Positions 30,636-38,589 of a stretch of 38,589 nt of DNA are shown piece after piece. The DNA is from DRGT01 sp022567895. Its GTDB lineage: Archaea; Thermoproteota; Nitrososphaeria; Nitrososphaerales; Nitrosopumilaceae. Where the stretch lies: the NCBI GenBank assembly GCA_022567895.1, contig JADFGC010000003.1:1-38589 (forward strand), given 5' to 3'. Under the pieces are notes generated by a model, which saw nothing but the letters and a program-made list of their open reading frames with translations, ran no database searches and had not been told where the DNA came from. Every line of letters begins with the position of its first letter. The first letter of the stretch is position 1. Both the position numbers and the translations under genes were made by a program.

Positions 30636-31604
30636 ATGATTCCTCTTTCTGGCGATATAAAAAATGCAAAGGGAATAATCAATGAAAGTATAGATTCCAA
30701 TTCTGTTATTCGTGGCACTTCAACTGTAAAACGTGGTCTTGCTCACATGCTAAAAAATGGAGTTGTTATGGATGTCACAACAGTTGAACAAGCTCAAATT
30801 GCAGAAGAGGCCGGTGCTGTCTCTGTAATGGTTTTAGATAAACTACCATCAGATGTAAGAGCAGCTGGTGGTGTTGCAAGAACTGCAAGCATTAGAGTTA
30901 TTCAAGAAATTATGGATTCCGTAACAATTCCTGTCATGGCAAAATGCAGAATTGGACATGTGTATGAAGCAAAAGTTCTTGCAGAAACTGATGTTGATAT
31001 GATTGATGAATCAGAAGTTCTAACACCAGCTGATGAAAGTCATCATATTTGGAAATGGGACTTTACAACTCCATTTGTTAATGGTGCACGCTCACTAGCA
31101 GAAGCATTACGTAGAGTAGAAGAAGGTGCTGCATTGATTAGAACTAAAGGAGAACCTGGAACAGGAAATGTTGCAGAAGCTGTTACTCATATCAAAAAAG
31201 TAAATGATGAACTTAGAACAATCAAATCAATTTATGATTCTGGCGACGACCAAGACCTTGTCAAGATGGCTAGAGAATTTCATGTATCATACGACCTTGT
31301 AAAAGAAACTGCAAAGCTTGGAAGATTACCTGTTGTTAATTTTGCAGCAGGTGGAATTGCAACGCCTGCAGATGCAGCATATTTGATGTCATTAGGATGT
31401 GATGGAATTTTTGTTGGTTCAGGAATTTTCAAAGCAGATGACGCAAAAGAAAGAGCAAGAGCAGTCGTTCTTGCAACAACATTCTGGGAAGATCCAGATA
31501 AAGTCAAAGAAGCTCAAAAGATGATTGATGAAAGACAATCAATGTTAGGATTAGATGTTGACAAATTAGAATTAAGAATGCAAGAACGTGGTAGTACTGT
31601 ATGA
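30636..31604 (+). CDS. pdxS: Pyridoxal 5'-phosphate synthase, lyase subunit
   Basis: The 322-residue TIM-barrel protein is PdxS: V-L-D-K-L-P-S-D-V-R-A-A-G-G-V-A-R-T-A contains the catalytic lysine near residue 69-70, and G-T-G-N-V-A-E-A and F-A-A-G-G-I-A-T-P-A-D-A are phosphate-binding loops. It builds PLP from ribose 5-phosphate, glyceraldehyde 3-phosphate and ammonia supplied by PdxT. Its stop overlaps the pdxT start by four bases. Confidence 0.97.
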   Translation: MIPLSGDIKNAKGIINESIDSNSVIRGTSTVKRGLAHMLKNGVVMDVTTVEQAQIAEEAGAVSVMVLDKLPSDVRAAGGVARTASIRVIQEIMDSVTIPVMAKCRIGHVYEAKVLAETDVDMIDESEVLTPADESHHIWKWDFTTPFVNGARSLAEALRRVEEGAALIRTKGEPGTGNVAEAVTHIKKVNDELRTIKSIYDSGDDQDLVKMAREFHVSYDLVKETAKLGRLPVVNFAAGGIATPADAAYLMSLGCDGIFVGSGIFKADDAKERARAVVLATTFWEDPDKVKEAQKMIDERQSMLGLDVDKLELRMQERGSTV

Positions 31605-32224
31605 GTGAATTAAATATTGGAGTTTTAGCTGTTCAAGGAGATGTAGAAGAGAATGTTCGTTTTACACAAAATGCTTTAGAAGAATTAGAAATTAATGGTA
31701 AAGTACAAACTGTAAAAACTCCTGAACAAATCTCAGAACTTGATGGATTAATAATTCCTGGAGGAGAAAGTACAGTGATTGGACAGCTTTCATTGATTAA
31801 TGGTTCTTTGAAAAAAATTAAAGAAAAAATTGAAGGTGGAATGCCTGTGTTTGGAATTTGTGCTGGCTTGATTTTACTATCAAAAGAAGCTAAAGATAGA
31901 ATTGTTGGAACAACTGATCAACCATTATTAGAATTACTTGATGTACAAGTTGAAAGAAACTCTTTTGGACGACAACGAGAATCATTTGAGGCCGATGTTG
32001 AGATGAATTCAATAAATATACCAAAATTTAATGGAGTTTTCATTCGTGCACCAACAATTATTGAGGTTGGAAATAATGTTGAAATAATTTCAAAATTTAA
32101 TGATGAAATTGTTGCAGTAAAACAGGACAATATTTTGGCAACCGCATTTCATCCAGAACTTACATCAGATGTTTCATTACACAAGTATTTTATCAATATG
32201 ACAAAACAGACAAAAGAAAACTAG
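31601..32224 (+). CDS. pdxT: Pyridoxal 5'-phosphate synthase, glutaminase subunit
   Basis: The 207-residue class I glutaminase has the oxyanion and substrate motif P-G-G-E-S-T near 49-54, the nucleophile cysteine in F-G-I-C-A-G near 84-89 and the catalytic histidine/glutamate in A-F-H-P-E-L near 185-190. It releases ammonia from glutamine for PdxS. The ATGA overlap with pdxS implies coupled translation and 1:1 assembly. Confidence 0.96.
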   Translation: MSELNIGVLAVQGDVEENVRFTQNALEELEINGKVQTVKTPEQISELDGLIIPGGESTVIGQLSLINGSLKKIKEKIEGGMPVFGICAGLILLSKEAKDRIVGTTDQPLLELLDVQVERNSFGRQRESFEADVEMNSINIPKFNGVFIRAPTIIEVGNNVEIISKFNDEIVAVKQDNILATAFHPELTSDVSLHKYFINMTKQTKEN

Positions 32225-32246
32225 TTTTGTCATTATGAAAGTATAA

Positions 32247-34562
32247 TCACTTTAGATTATGCATAGATTTCAAATCTTTTTCAAACTGTGATAAACCTTC
32301 AGGAACAGTACTTGCAATAGAATCCTTCAGTGAAAGTCCTTTTGCCTTTTTCTCATTCCATATTTTAGAATTAAATTCTGTAATTTCCTTCGTGAATTTT
32401 GTCATATCTTCATGAGATTCTTTTTCCACTTGCATCTCTTTGTGAATACTTTCTTTTGAATACAAAGTCTGCCACAAATAGTCAGTGATAAATGGAGTTA
32501 TTGGTGCTAATAGTTTCAAAATAGTCGATAATATTTTGTGAAGTGTGTAAATAGCTCCATTTTTTTCTTCTTCTGAAAACCCAATACCATACGCTCTTGC
32601 CTTAACCATCTCAATATAGTGTGCTGCAAAAACATTCCATGTAAATTCTCGAAGTGCAATTGCTGGCACGAAAAAGTTGTATTCTTTGTAACCTTTTTTG
32701 CATTCTTCCACAAGTTTGTCAAGCTCTGATAAAATCCACTTGTCTGTGGCAGAAGGAGTTCCTGAATCAATTACAGGAAAACTAGACAAAAATCTTGAAA
32801 CATTCCAAAGTTTACTAAGAAATTTTTTTGTAGATTCAATTTTTTGTTCGTTGCATCTAAAATCATATCCATGATTAATCTCACTTGCACTCCAAAACCG
32901 AAATGTATCAGCTCCCATTTTTTGAATTACTGGAAGAGGATCAATTGCATTTCCTTTGCTTTTACTCATCTTCATTCCTTTTTCATCAAGACCATAACCC
33001 ATAATCCAAGCTTCTGACCATGGTTTTTTTCCAGTTAGTTGTTCGCATCTAAGCAATGTATAGTACAACCATGTACGAACAATGTCTTTTGCCTGTGGTC
33101 TAATTGTAGCAGGATATGTCTTTTTGAAAAAATCATCATCTTTGGAATATTTTGAAACAAAAAGTGGTGAAATACTTGAATCCATCCATGTGTCAAACGT
33201 CCTTTCCTCGCCTACAAAATCTGTAGAACTACATTTTTTGCATTGTTTTATTGGCGGATCCTCTTTCCATGGCATGTAGTATTTTCCAGGTTCTGGTACG
33301 TGTGGTTCTGAACAATTTTTGCAATACCAGATGGGAATTTCAGTACCATAGTACCTTCGTCTTGAAATTGGCCAATCAATATTAATTGAATCAAGCCAGT
33401 TCATGAGAATTTGTTTGTGCATTGGAGGATGAAATTTAATTTCAGAACCTAACTTTTTCATCTTTTCAACTGAATCTAATTGTTTTAGATAGTATTCTTC
33501 CATTGGAATGATTTCAATTGGATTTTTACTTCTTTCAGATACTGGCGTTCTATGTACAATATCTTCAACTTTATCTAAGAATCCTTTCTTCTCTAAATCC
33601 TCAATGATTTTTGCTCTTGCTTGTTTTGGTCTGAGTGTTGCATATTCACCCGCAGCTTCAGTCATTCTTCCATCTAATCCAATTGCAATTACCTCTTCAA
33701 GTTTTAATTCTCTAAATAATGCAACATCATTATGATCACCATAACTACACACCATTACTGCACCAGAACCAAAATCTTTTTGAGTGGAATGATGTGTTTT
33801 AATTTCAACTTCTTGATTTGAAATTGGAACAATTACTTTTTTCCCAATTAAATCAGTGTATCTTTCATCTTCTTCATTAACAATAATTGTTTTACATGTA
33901 CACAAAAGTTCAGGTCTTGTACTGGCAATTGTTATAGTTTTATCAGAATCTTTAATCTGAAATTTCATGTAAACAAGTTTTGTTGTAATATCTAAGTAAG
34001 TGATTTCAGCATCAGCAATTGTAGTTCCTGATATCCAATCATAGTTATTTGGCCTGTTTGCAAGGTAAATCATTCCTTTATTCCATAAATCAATGAACGT
34101 GGCCTGCGTTAACGCTCTATATTCTTCAGAATCTGTCCTGTAATGATTTTCTAAATCACCACTAAGACCAAGGTTTTTCATTATCTGAATCATTTCGGCT
34201 TCTAAATCATCTAGTGCATCTTTGCAAAGATCAAGAAACTTTCCGCGTTCTGTTTCACGCATTCTGATGTTGTGCTTTTTTTCTGTGTAAAGCTCCACCG
34301 GTAATCCATTTCTATCAATTCCAAGTGGAAAAAACACATTTTTTCCATCCATTCTAGCGGTTCTTGCAATCATATCTATCTGAGCATAATGAGCTGCTGC
34401 ACCAATGTGCCAAGGTCTTCCAGAAGGATATGGGGGAGGAGTATCGATTGTAAAGTTCTCTTCTTTAGGAACAAAATCGTAAAGGTGAGATTCCTCCCAT
34501 TGTTTTAGTATCTTTAATTCTAATTCAGGATTCCAAGCTTTCTCTTGAATTTTTGGCTCCAT
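32247..34562 (-). CDS. valS: Valyl-tRNA synthetase
   Basis: The 771-residue class I synthetase starts with P-P-Y-P-S-G-R-P-W-H-I-G-A, where the usual HIGH reads H-I-G-A, and has K-M-S-K-S-K-G-N near 537-544. A large CP1 editing domain lies between, with T-S-T-R-P-E-L-like A-S-T-R-P-E-L-L near 207-214. Zinc-like cysteine pairs (C-K-N-C, C-K-K-C) occur at about 416-446. It is shorter than bacterial ValRS, lacking the long C-terminal coiled coil. It follows the pterin-synthase-like gene by six bases. Confidence 0.93.
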   Translation of the reverse strand: MEPKIQEKAWNPELELKILKQWEESHLYDFVPKEENFTIDTPPPYPSGRPWHIGAAAHYAQIDMIARTARMDGKNVFFPLGIDRNGLPVELYTEKKHNIRMRETERGKFLDLCKDALDDLEAEMIQIMKNLGLSGDLENHYRTDSEEYRALTQATFIDLWNKGMIYLANRPNNYDWISGTTIADAEITYLDITTKLVYMKFQIKDSDKTITIASTRPELLCTCKTIIVNEEDERYTDLIGKKVIVPISNQEVEIKTHHSTQKDFGSGAVMVCSYGDHNDVALFRELKLEEVIAIGLDGRMTEAAGEYATLRPKQARAKIIEDLEKKGFLDKVEDIVHRTPVSERSKNPIEIIPMEEYYLKQLDSVEKMKKLGSEIKFHPPMHKQILMNWLDSINIDWPISRRRYYGTEIPIWYCKNCSEPHVPEPGKYYMPWKEDPPIKQCKKCSSTDFVGEERTFDTWMDSSISPLFVSKYSKDDDFFKKTYPATIRPQAKDIVRTWLYYTLLRCEQLTGKKPWSEAWIMGYGLDEKGMKMSKSKGNAIDPLPVIQKMGADTFRFWSASEINHGYDFRCNEQKIESTKKFLSKLWNVSRFLSSFPVIDSGTPSATDKWILSELDKLVEECKKGYKEYNFFVPAIALREFTWNVFAAHYIEMVKARAYGIGFSEEEKNGAIYTLHKILSTILKLLAPITPFITDYLWQTLYSKESIHKEMQVEKESHEDMTKFTKEITEFNSKIWNEKKAKGLSLKDSIASTVPEGLSQFEKDLKSMHNLK

Positions 34563-34568
34563 TTCCTA

Positions 34569-35384
34569 TTATTTGTCTAGCTTTGATATAATGTGAGCAC
34601 CTTTGTTGTATCCTTCGTAAATGTAAACTCCAATAGCTTCAACATTTGATGGCAACTTTGGTGCTAGAATTTTAATCAATTCAGTTGATAGGTTTTCTAC
34701 CGTAGCTTCTCCTTCTAAGAGATATGTAGTATTTTTTGGAACTTGAAGATCAAACATTCCTTTTGGACCTTCAAACACTATTTTGTAGTGAGAATCATCT
34801 TCTTCTTTGAGGTATCTTCTATTTATGAAGAATTTATGATCAAAAGCACCAAGAACATTTTTGATAATTTGTTTTGCTTCACCAAAGTCAATTAAGAGAT
34901 TGTTTTTCATCTGTCCAACTAATTCTACCATAACAGAAGATGTATGTCCATGTAGAATGGAGCATTTTTCCACTAGAGGAAGAATGTGTGCATAATCAAA
35001 TGCAAATGAAGGATCTTCTATAAAAATCGAGCCTGTCTGAGGACTTTTCTTGTCATAGAATACAATCTCTTCAAGCTCGCTAATTTGTGCAGAATATTTT
35101 GGATGACCAATTGCCATAATTTTTGTTTCAGGAGAAAGTTCTTTGATGTCTTTGTATTTTTTTATGTCAGCTTCATTATCAATTACTTGAATCAATCCAT
35201 TGTCTGTTTTGAAATCAACAATGAAGGATTTACCGTTAATAGTTAATTCATAATTGTATTCATAATCTTGTTCCAAAAAGGTAAGCATTTGTGCAATTGA
35301 TAACTCTGTACGAGTTTTCATTAGATTTCCCTTTTTATCGATGTATCTAAAGTCAGAATCTAATACTGCAGGACTTGATGCCAT
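34569..35384 (-). CDS. 6-pyruvoyl-tetrahydropterin synthase/QueD-like domain fused to an N-terminal nuclease-like domain
   Basis: The C-terminal 150 residues are a PTPS/QueD domain: zinc ligands H133, H145 and H147 and the catalytic-type C141 in C-S-I-L-H-G-H, then D-F-G-E-A-K and a conserved D-H-K-F-F. The N-terminal 115 residues are not part of that family; R-T-E-L-S near 25-29, I-V-D-F-K near 55-59 and I-Q-V-I-D near 65-69 resemble a PD-(D/E)xK nuclease fold core. A pterin dehydratase gene lies directly upstream, which suggests pterin metabolism; archaeosine precursor synthesis is the alternative. TATA TTTATATA lies about 27 bases upstream. Confidence 0.75.
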   Translation of the reverse strand: MASSPAVLDSDFRYIDKKGNLMKTRTELSIAQMLTFLEQDYEYNYELTINGKSFIVDFKTDNGLIQVIDNEADIKKYKDIKELSPETKIMAIGHPKYSAQISELEEIVFYDKKSPQTGSIFIEDPSFAFDYAHILPLVEKCSILHGHTSSVMVELVGQMKNNLLIDFGEAKQIIKNVLGAFDHKFFINRRYLKEEDDSHYKIVFEGPKGMFDLQVPKNTTYLLEGEATVENLSTELIKILAPKLPSNVEAIGVYIYEGYNKGAHIISKLDK

Positions 35385-35426
35385 TTGTGAAAAATGAATT
35401 GTATTCTGTATATAAATTCTAAAGTA

Positions 35427-35711
35427 CTAAACTAAAGAGTTAAGAATTTTTGCAAGATTAACATCGTTTTGCGTGATGCCGCCTGCGTCATGAGTCATTA
35501 AATCAACAGTAAGTTTGTTGTATACGTTAAACCACTCTGGATGATGATTCATTTTTTCAATATGCATTGAGGCCCTAGCCATAAAGCCAAATGCCTGGTT
35601 AAAATCGTCAAATTGAAAGTCTTTATGCAGTTTACTATTGACTACCGACCAACCATCTAAACTTTTGAGTTCGTTTTCTATTTCATCAGATGATAATTTC
35701 TCTGGAGCCAT
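35427..35711 (-). CDS. Pterin-4a-carbinolamine dehydratase
   Basis: The 94-residue protein shows the complete PCD/DCoH active-site pattern: H-I-E-K-M-N-H-H-P-E-W at about 51-61 followed by Y-N-K-L and L-M-T-H-D near 65-76. It dehydrates 4a-hydroxy-tetrahydropterins formed by aromatic amino acid hydroxylases, or supports molybdopterin or folate pterin chemistry. It lies 42 bases upstream of the PTPS-like gene in the same direction, an arrangement that favours a shared pterin role. Confidence 0.92.
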   Translation of the reverse strand: MAPEKLSSDEIENELKSLDGWSVVNSKLHKDFQFDDFNQAFGFMARASMHIEKMNHHPEWFNVYNKLTVDLMTHDAGGITQNDVNLAKILNSLV

Positions 35712-35762
35712 GAATTACAATTCTCATAATCAAATTAATAGATAAACCTGTACCCCTCTTTC

Positions 35763-36515
35763 ATGCAAAAGGAAAACCAACTCTTAACAGAAATTCAAAA
35801 CGCTGTCAAAGAATCGATCACAGAAAAGAAAATCGGAATTGCGTTTTCAGGTGGTGTTGATAGCACACTAGTATCAAAAATCTGTAAAGATCTTGAATTT
35901 GACATAACCCTACTAACAATTGGATTTCCAGACTCTCATGATATAGCCTTTGCAAAGGATGTAAATGAGATTCTAAATTTCCATCATGAAATTTCTAAAA
36001 TTGATCATGATTCATTTAATGAAATTGCTTCAAAAATTAATAAAAAAATTAATACTGACAATCTTTCATGGAATGAAAATTGTATTGCGTTTTATTATGT
36101 TGCAAAGTTAGCAAATAGTCTTGGAATTAAAAATGTTGTAACTGCAAATGGAATTGATGAGCTTTTCTGTGGTTACAATGCTTACAGAGAAGCAATTGAA
36201 GAAGGTGAAGACAAAGTAATAAAACTTATGAATTCAAAACTTGATAATGAACAAAAAATGATGCAAGCAGTAAACGAAGTCACTTCAGAATTTGGAGTAC
36301 GAATTATTCAACCATTATTATCAAAAGAATTCATTGAATATGCAAAATCCATTCCTGTTTCAGAAAAAATTACAGGTAAAGATGATTTGATGCGAAAACA
36401 CATCATTAGAAAATTAGCATCTAAAATTGGCGTACCTGAGATTTCTACAAACAAAAGGAAAAAAGCCTTGCAATATGGTTCGCTAATTCACAAAGCGTTA
36501 CTAAAATCTAGATGA
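35763..36515 (+). CDS. Stand-alone asparagine synthetase-type ATP pyrophosphatase domain
   Basis: The 250-residue protein has the PP-loop S-G-G-V-D-S-T near 30-36 and the asparagine-synthetase motif G-I-D-E-L-F-C-G-Y near 130-138, with the C-terminal K-R-K-K-A-L-Q-Y-G-S. It is equivalent to the synthetase half of AsnB and lacks the N-terminal glutaminase domain, so it would need free ammonia or another donor. It activates a carboxylate with ATP. Substrate unknown; asparagine or an amide-bearing metabolite are options. Its 3' end overlaps the convergent purB gene by eight bases. Confidence 0.8.
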   Translation: MQKENQLLTEIQNAVKESITEKKIGIAFSGGVDSTLVSKICKDLEFDITLLTIGFPDSHDIAFAKDVNEILNFHHEISKIDHDSFNEIASKINKKINTDNLSWNENCIAFYYVAKLANSLGIKNVVTANGIDELFCGYNAYREAIEEGEDKVIKLMNSKLDNEQKMMQAVNEVTSEFGVRIIQPLLSKEFIEYAKSIPVSEKITGKDDLMRKHIIRKLASKIGVPEISTNKRKKALQYGSLIHKALLKSR

Positions 36516-37869
36516 ATTTTCTCGCAGTTTTTTGAACTGTTCTATTTACATTATTAATTATTGAAACAGATGCACCAAGACGATTTTCTGGAGAGAAAAT
36601 TGATTTTATTTCTTTTTCAGTAAGCTTTGATGAGATTTTCTTATCTTGTCTTATAGCATCAATGAAATGAATATCTTTGTCGTTTGCAGCAAAAGCAACT
36701 CTTTGAACATCTCTATATGCGGAAAATCTTGGAATTCCTTTTTTGATTAATGCTTCTAAAACAAATTCAGCAAAGATTTGTCCTTTTGTAATGGAGATAT
36801 TTTGTTTTATTTTCTTTTCATTTACTTGAAGATTCTGAATTATTCGAATCATTGTTTCTATCATCTCATCAAGCAGAATAGAACACATTGGAATGATAAA
36901 TCTCTCATTTGCTGAATTAGATAGATCTCTCTCATGCCATAGGGGAATGTTCTCAAATGAAGTTCCTATGTGGCTACGCAAGAGCTTTGATAATGAAGAA
37001 ACTCTCTCACTTTTGATTGGATTTCTTTTCATTGGAACGGCACTGCTTCCCATTTGGCCTTTTTTGAAGTGTTCTGAAACTTCATCGATTTCGGTTCTCT
37101 GTAGGTTACGAATCTCAATAGAAATTTTCTCAAGAGTTGCACCCAAAAGTGCAAGTTGAAAAACATATTCAGCATATCTCTCTCTTGGAACAATCTGAGT
37201 TGCAACTTCAGCGGGAAATAGCTTTAATTTTTTAGCGACTCTTTTTTGAACTTCGACTGCTTTTGAACCCATCATTGAACCTGTTCCAACAACACCTAGT
37301 GTTTTACAAATTAACACTCTTTTTTTCATTTCTTCAATTCTTTGTAAGTGCGTACTCATTTCTGAAGCCCAATTTGCAAACTTTAATCCAAAGGAAATGA
37401 TGCTTGCATGTTGACCATGTGTTCGACCAACAGCTGGTATGTTTTTATATTTTACAGCCCTTTTTGATAAAAGTAATCCAAGTTTTGCAACCTTTGGTTG
37501 TATGATGATGAATGCATCTCTCATTTGCATTGAATTGCTAGTATCAACCAAATCCCCACTTGTTAATCCATAATGGACCCATGGTTTTGCTTCAGGTTTA
37601 CATTTTTCACTTAGCGCCTCAACAAGAGCCGCAGTGTCATGATCACTTTTTGCTTCTAACCGTTTGATTCTTTTTGCAGTAATTTTTCCAGATTTAGCTG
37701 TGTTTAGAATATTTTTTCCAACTGTTTTTGGAATCATTCCAATCTCACTTTGAGATACTGCTGTAGCACCTTCGATTTCTAATTGATAATCAATTTTTTT
37801 CTGTTCCTCAAAAATCGCGACCATTTCTTTTGTGCCATATCTTCCTCCATCAATAGGTAAAATTGCCAA
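36508..37869 (-). CDS. purB: Adenylosuccinate lyase
   Basis: The 453-residue fumarase-superfamily enzyme catalyses two steps of purine synthesis (SAICAR to AICAR, adenylosuccinate to AMP). The signature G-S-S-A-V-P-M-K-R-N-P near 273-283 and T-H-G-Q-H-A near 140-145 are clear. It begins at TTG (37867-37869), which preserves the conserved N-terminus A-I-L-P-I-D-G-G-R-Y-G; the next ATG would remove this. Confidence 0.95.
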   Translation of the reverse strand: MAILPIDGGRYGTKEMVAIFEEQKKIDYQLEIEGATAVSQSEIGMIPKTVGKNILNTAKSGKITAKRIKRLEAKSDHDTAALVEALSEKCKPEAKPWVHYGLTSGDLVDTSNSMQMRDAFIIIQPKVAKLGLLLSKRAVKYKNIPAVGRTHGQHASIISFGLKFANWASEMSTHLQRIEEMKKRVLICKTLGVVGTGSMMGSKAVEVQKRVAKKLKLFPAEVATQIVPRERYAEYVFQLALLGATLEKISIEIRNLQRTEIDEVSEHFKKGQMGSSAVPMKRNPIKSERVSSLSKLLRSHIGTSFENIPLWHERDLSNSANERFIIPMCSILLDEMIETMIRIIQNLQVNEKKIKQNISITKGQIFAEFVLEALIKKGIPRFSAYRDVQRVAFAANDKDIHFIDAIRQDKKISSKLTEKEIKSIFSPENRLGASVSIINNVNRTVQKTARKFI

Positions 37870-38010
37870 TAATTCTTCTCAATTTTTTACGAAAATAAAT
37901 CTACTCATGTGAACACAAGTGAGCTTGGTCTCTTATAATCAACCGTAGTTTACAATGGTCTCTACTAGGTTTACCAAAGTATTTTTGCTTGAAAGTAGAC
38001 TATAATCCAC

Positions 38011-38253
38011 ATGAGAACAATATCAACCAAACTTCCAAAAGAAGAACATGAGCGATTGTTAGAACTTTGTAACCAAGAAGGTCAATCCGTTTCTGAATAT
38101 CTTAGAGATTTGATAAAAGACGTTTGTGATAGTTGCGAAAAACCTGATCCTAAAGCAAATTCAAACGATAAATCCGTTGCAAAAGCAGAAATTATTGCTA
38201 TTGATGGCGTTCCAGTGTCAGAAATCAAAAATGTCAAAGTTGTAGAACTTTGA
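38011..38253 (+). CDS. Ribbon-helix-helix-type small protein
   Basis: The 80-residue protein begins R-T-I-S-T-K-L-P-K-E-E-H-E-R-L, then G-Q-S-V-S-E-Y-L-R-D-L-I, the strand-helix-helix pattern of RHH (CopG/MetJ-type) DNA-binding proteins in the first 45 residues. Two cysteines (C-D-S-C) follow at about 39-42. The C-terminal 30 residues are a strand-rich extension. It is probably a transcriptional regulator. The 141-base upstream gap shows no gene. Confidence 0.7.
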   Translation: MRTISTKLPKEEHERLLELCNQEGQSVSEYLRDLIKDVCDSCEKPDPKANSNDKSVAKAEIIAIDGVPVSEIKNVKVVEL

Positions 38254-38417
38254 ATTAAGAATTTTCAGGTAATTATCATATATAACATACATTCTCTTTT
38301 ATTTTTTTGAAACCATATCCAAATATGATCGATTTATGGGGAATAATATCAGGATTTATGGCTTCAATTGCTAGTATTTTTGGTTTCTAGTGAAAAATTA
38401 TGAATTAAGAATTTTCA
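38251..38417. repeat. 17-bp direct repeat, copies 150 bp apart
   Basis: TGAATTAAGAATTTTCA occurs at 38251-38267, overlapping the stop of the RHH gene, and again at 38401-38417. The second copy follows a short hydrophobic ORF. Confidence 0.5.
38325..38390 (+). CDS. Possible 21-residue hydrophobic micropeptide
   Basis: ATG at 38325 opens 21 codons encoding an almost entirely hydrophobic peptide with alternating I, G, S and F. A CATATATAAC element lies about 40 bases upstream. It lies between the two 17-bp repeats. It could be a toxin-like membrane peptide or chance; the length is too short for confidence. Confidence 0.25.
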   Translation: MIDLWGIISGFMASIASIFGF

Positions 38418-38498
38418 AGATTACTTTAATTTCATTCTTGATTCAAATCTCTTTTGGTTTTCCAATATGTTTAAGTTCAAATTTTTCTAAAAATTGGC

Positions 38499-38589
38499 AT
38501 GACTGATCCAACTGAAATCAATTCTGTGTATTGGAACGAAGAAAAAAAATCATGGGAACACAAGATGATTCAAGTTGAAGAATATCATG
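38499..38589 (+). CDS. Start of an unknown gene (truncated by the window end)
   Basis: ATG at 38499 begins an open frame of 30 codons to the window edge, starting M-T-D-P-T-E-I-N-S-V-Y-W. It is polar and acidic. An A/T-rich sequence with TTCAAATTTTTCTAA precedes it. Too short to identify. Confidence 0.5.
   Translation, partial: MTDPTEINSVYWNEEKKSWEHKMIQVEEYH

Noticed and set aside
37870..38010. Short ORFs and GGTCTCT direct repeat between purB and the RHH gene
   Set aside because: Only 16 codons, no promoter-like context, and the seven-base repeat is within chance expectation.

Overview
This window is an AT-rich (about one-third G+C by eye) chromosomal segment of an ammonia-oxidising archaeon of the Nitrososphaerota (Thaumarchaeota), most likely a member of the Nitrosopumilaceae. 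The decisive evidence is a complete ammonia monooxygenase locus at about 9.0-13.5 kb: amoC, amoX and amoA on the plus strand and amoB divergent on the minus strand. Archaeal ribosomal proteins eS1 and uS15, an archaeal PPAT, an archaeal/eukaryal-type TrpRS, intron-bearing tRNAs and TATA boxes about 25-30 bp ahead of start codons (leaderless genes) agree with this. No transposon, CRISPR array, plasmid or virus gene was seen.

Layout. 1-4.4 kb: a truncated PLP-dependent cysteine synthase-family gene, a MoxR-type ATPase/VWA pair and a geranylgeranyl reductase-family flavoprotein. 4.4-4.5 kb: a GC-rich structured intergenic segment, probably a small RNA. 4.5-9.0 kb: a tight minus-strand translation operon uS15-RecJ-like-Pcc1-SerRS-eS1-PF01877. 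9.0-13.5 kb: the AMO locus, including two small membrane-protein genes that fit the recently described extra subunits AmoY/AmoZ, and two unknown genes. 13.6-14.9 kb: a Dam-family adenine methyltransferase beside a small acidic ORF, with clustered GATC palindromes and a 24-bp perfect palindrome between them. 14.9-17.6 kb: four tRNA genes (Thr, Leu with two introns, Ile with one intron, Ala), a winged-helix regulator with a degenerate B12-binding-like domain, a thioredoxin-fold protein and an unlisted 33-residue membrane peptide gene. 17.7-24.1 kb: a secreted protein, PPAT, TrpRS and PheRS alpha/beta. 24.1-24.3 kb: a strongly structured RNA candidate resembling an H/ACA guide. 24.4-28.6 kb: a stand-alone RAM-domain protein, a small HExxH protein, a zinc-ribbon protein, an orphan and aconitase. 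28.6-28.7 kb: tRNA-Trp with two introns. 28.8-38.6 kb: surface proteins, PdxS/PdxT, ValRS, a 6-pyruvoyl-tetrahydropterin synthase-like fusion, pterin dehydratase, a stand-alone asparagine synthetase-type domain, adenylosuccinate lyase, a ribbon-helix-helix protein and the start of one more gene.

Together the genes combine energy metabolism (AMO as the first step of ammonia oxidation; aconitase in the TCA cycle), translation (four aminoacyl-tRNA synthetases, five tRNAs, two ribosomal proteins, a KEOPS subunit) and cofactor synthesis (CoA, PLP, pterins, isoprenoid lipids). The most interesting unexplained items are the two structured intergenic RNAs, the double-intron tRNAs, the methyltransferase control region, the unknown genes embedded in the AMO locus, and several unusual domain combinations.
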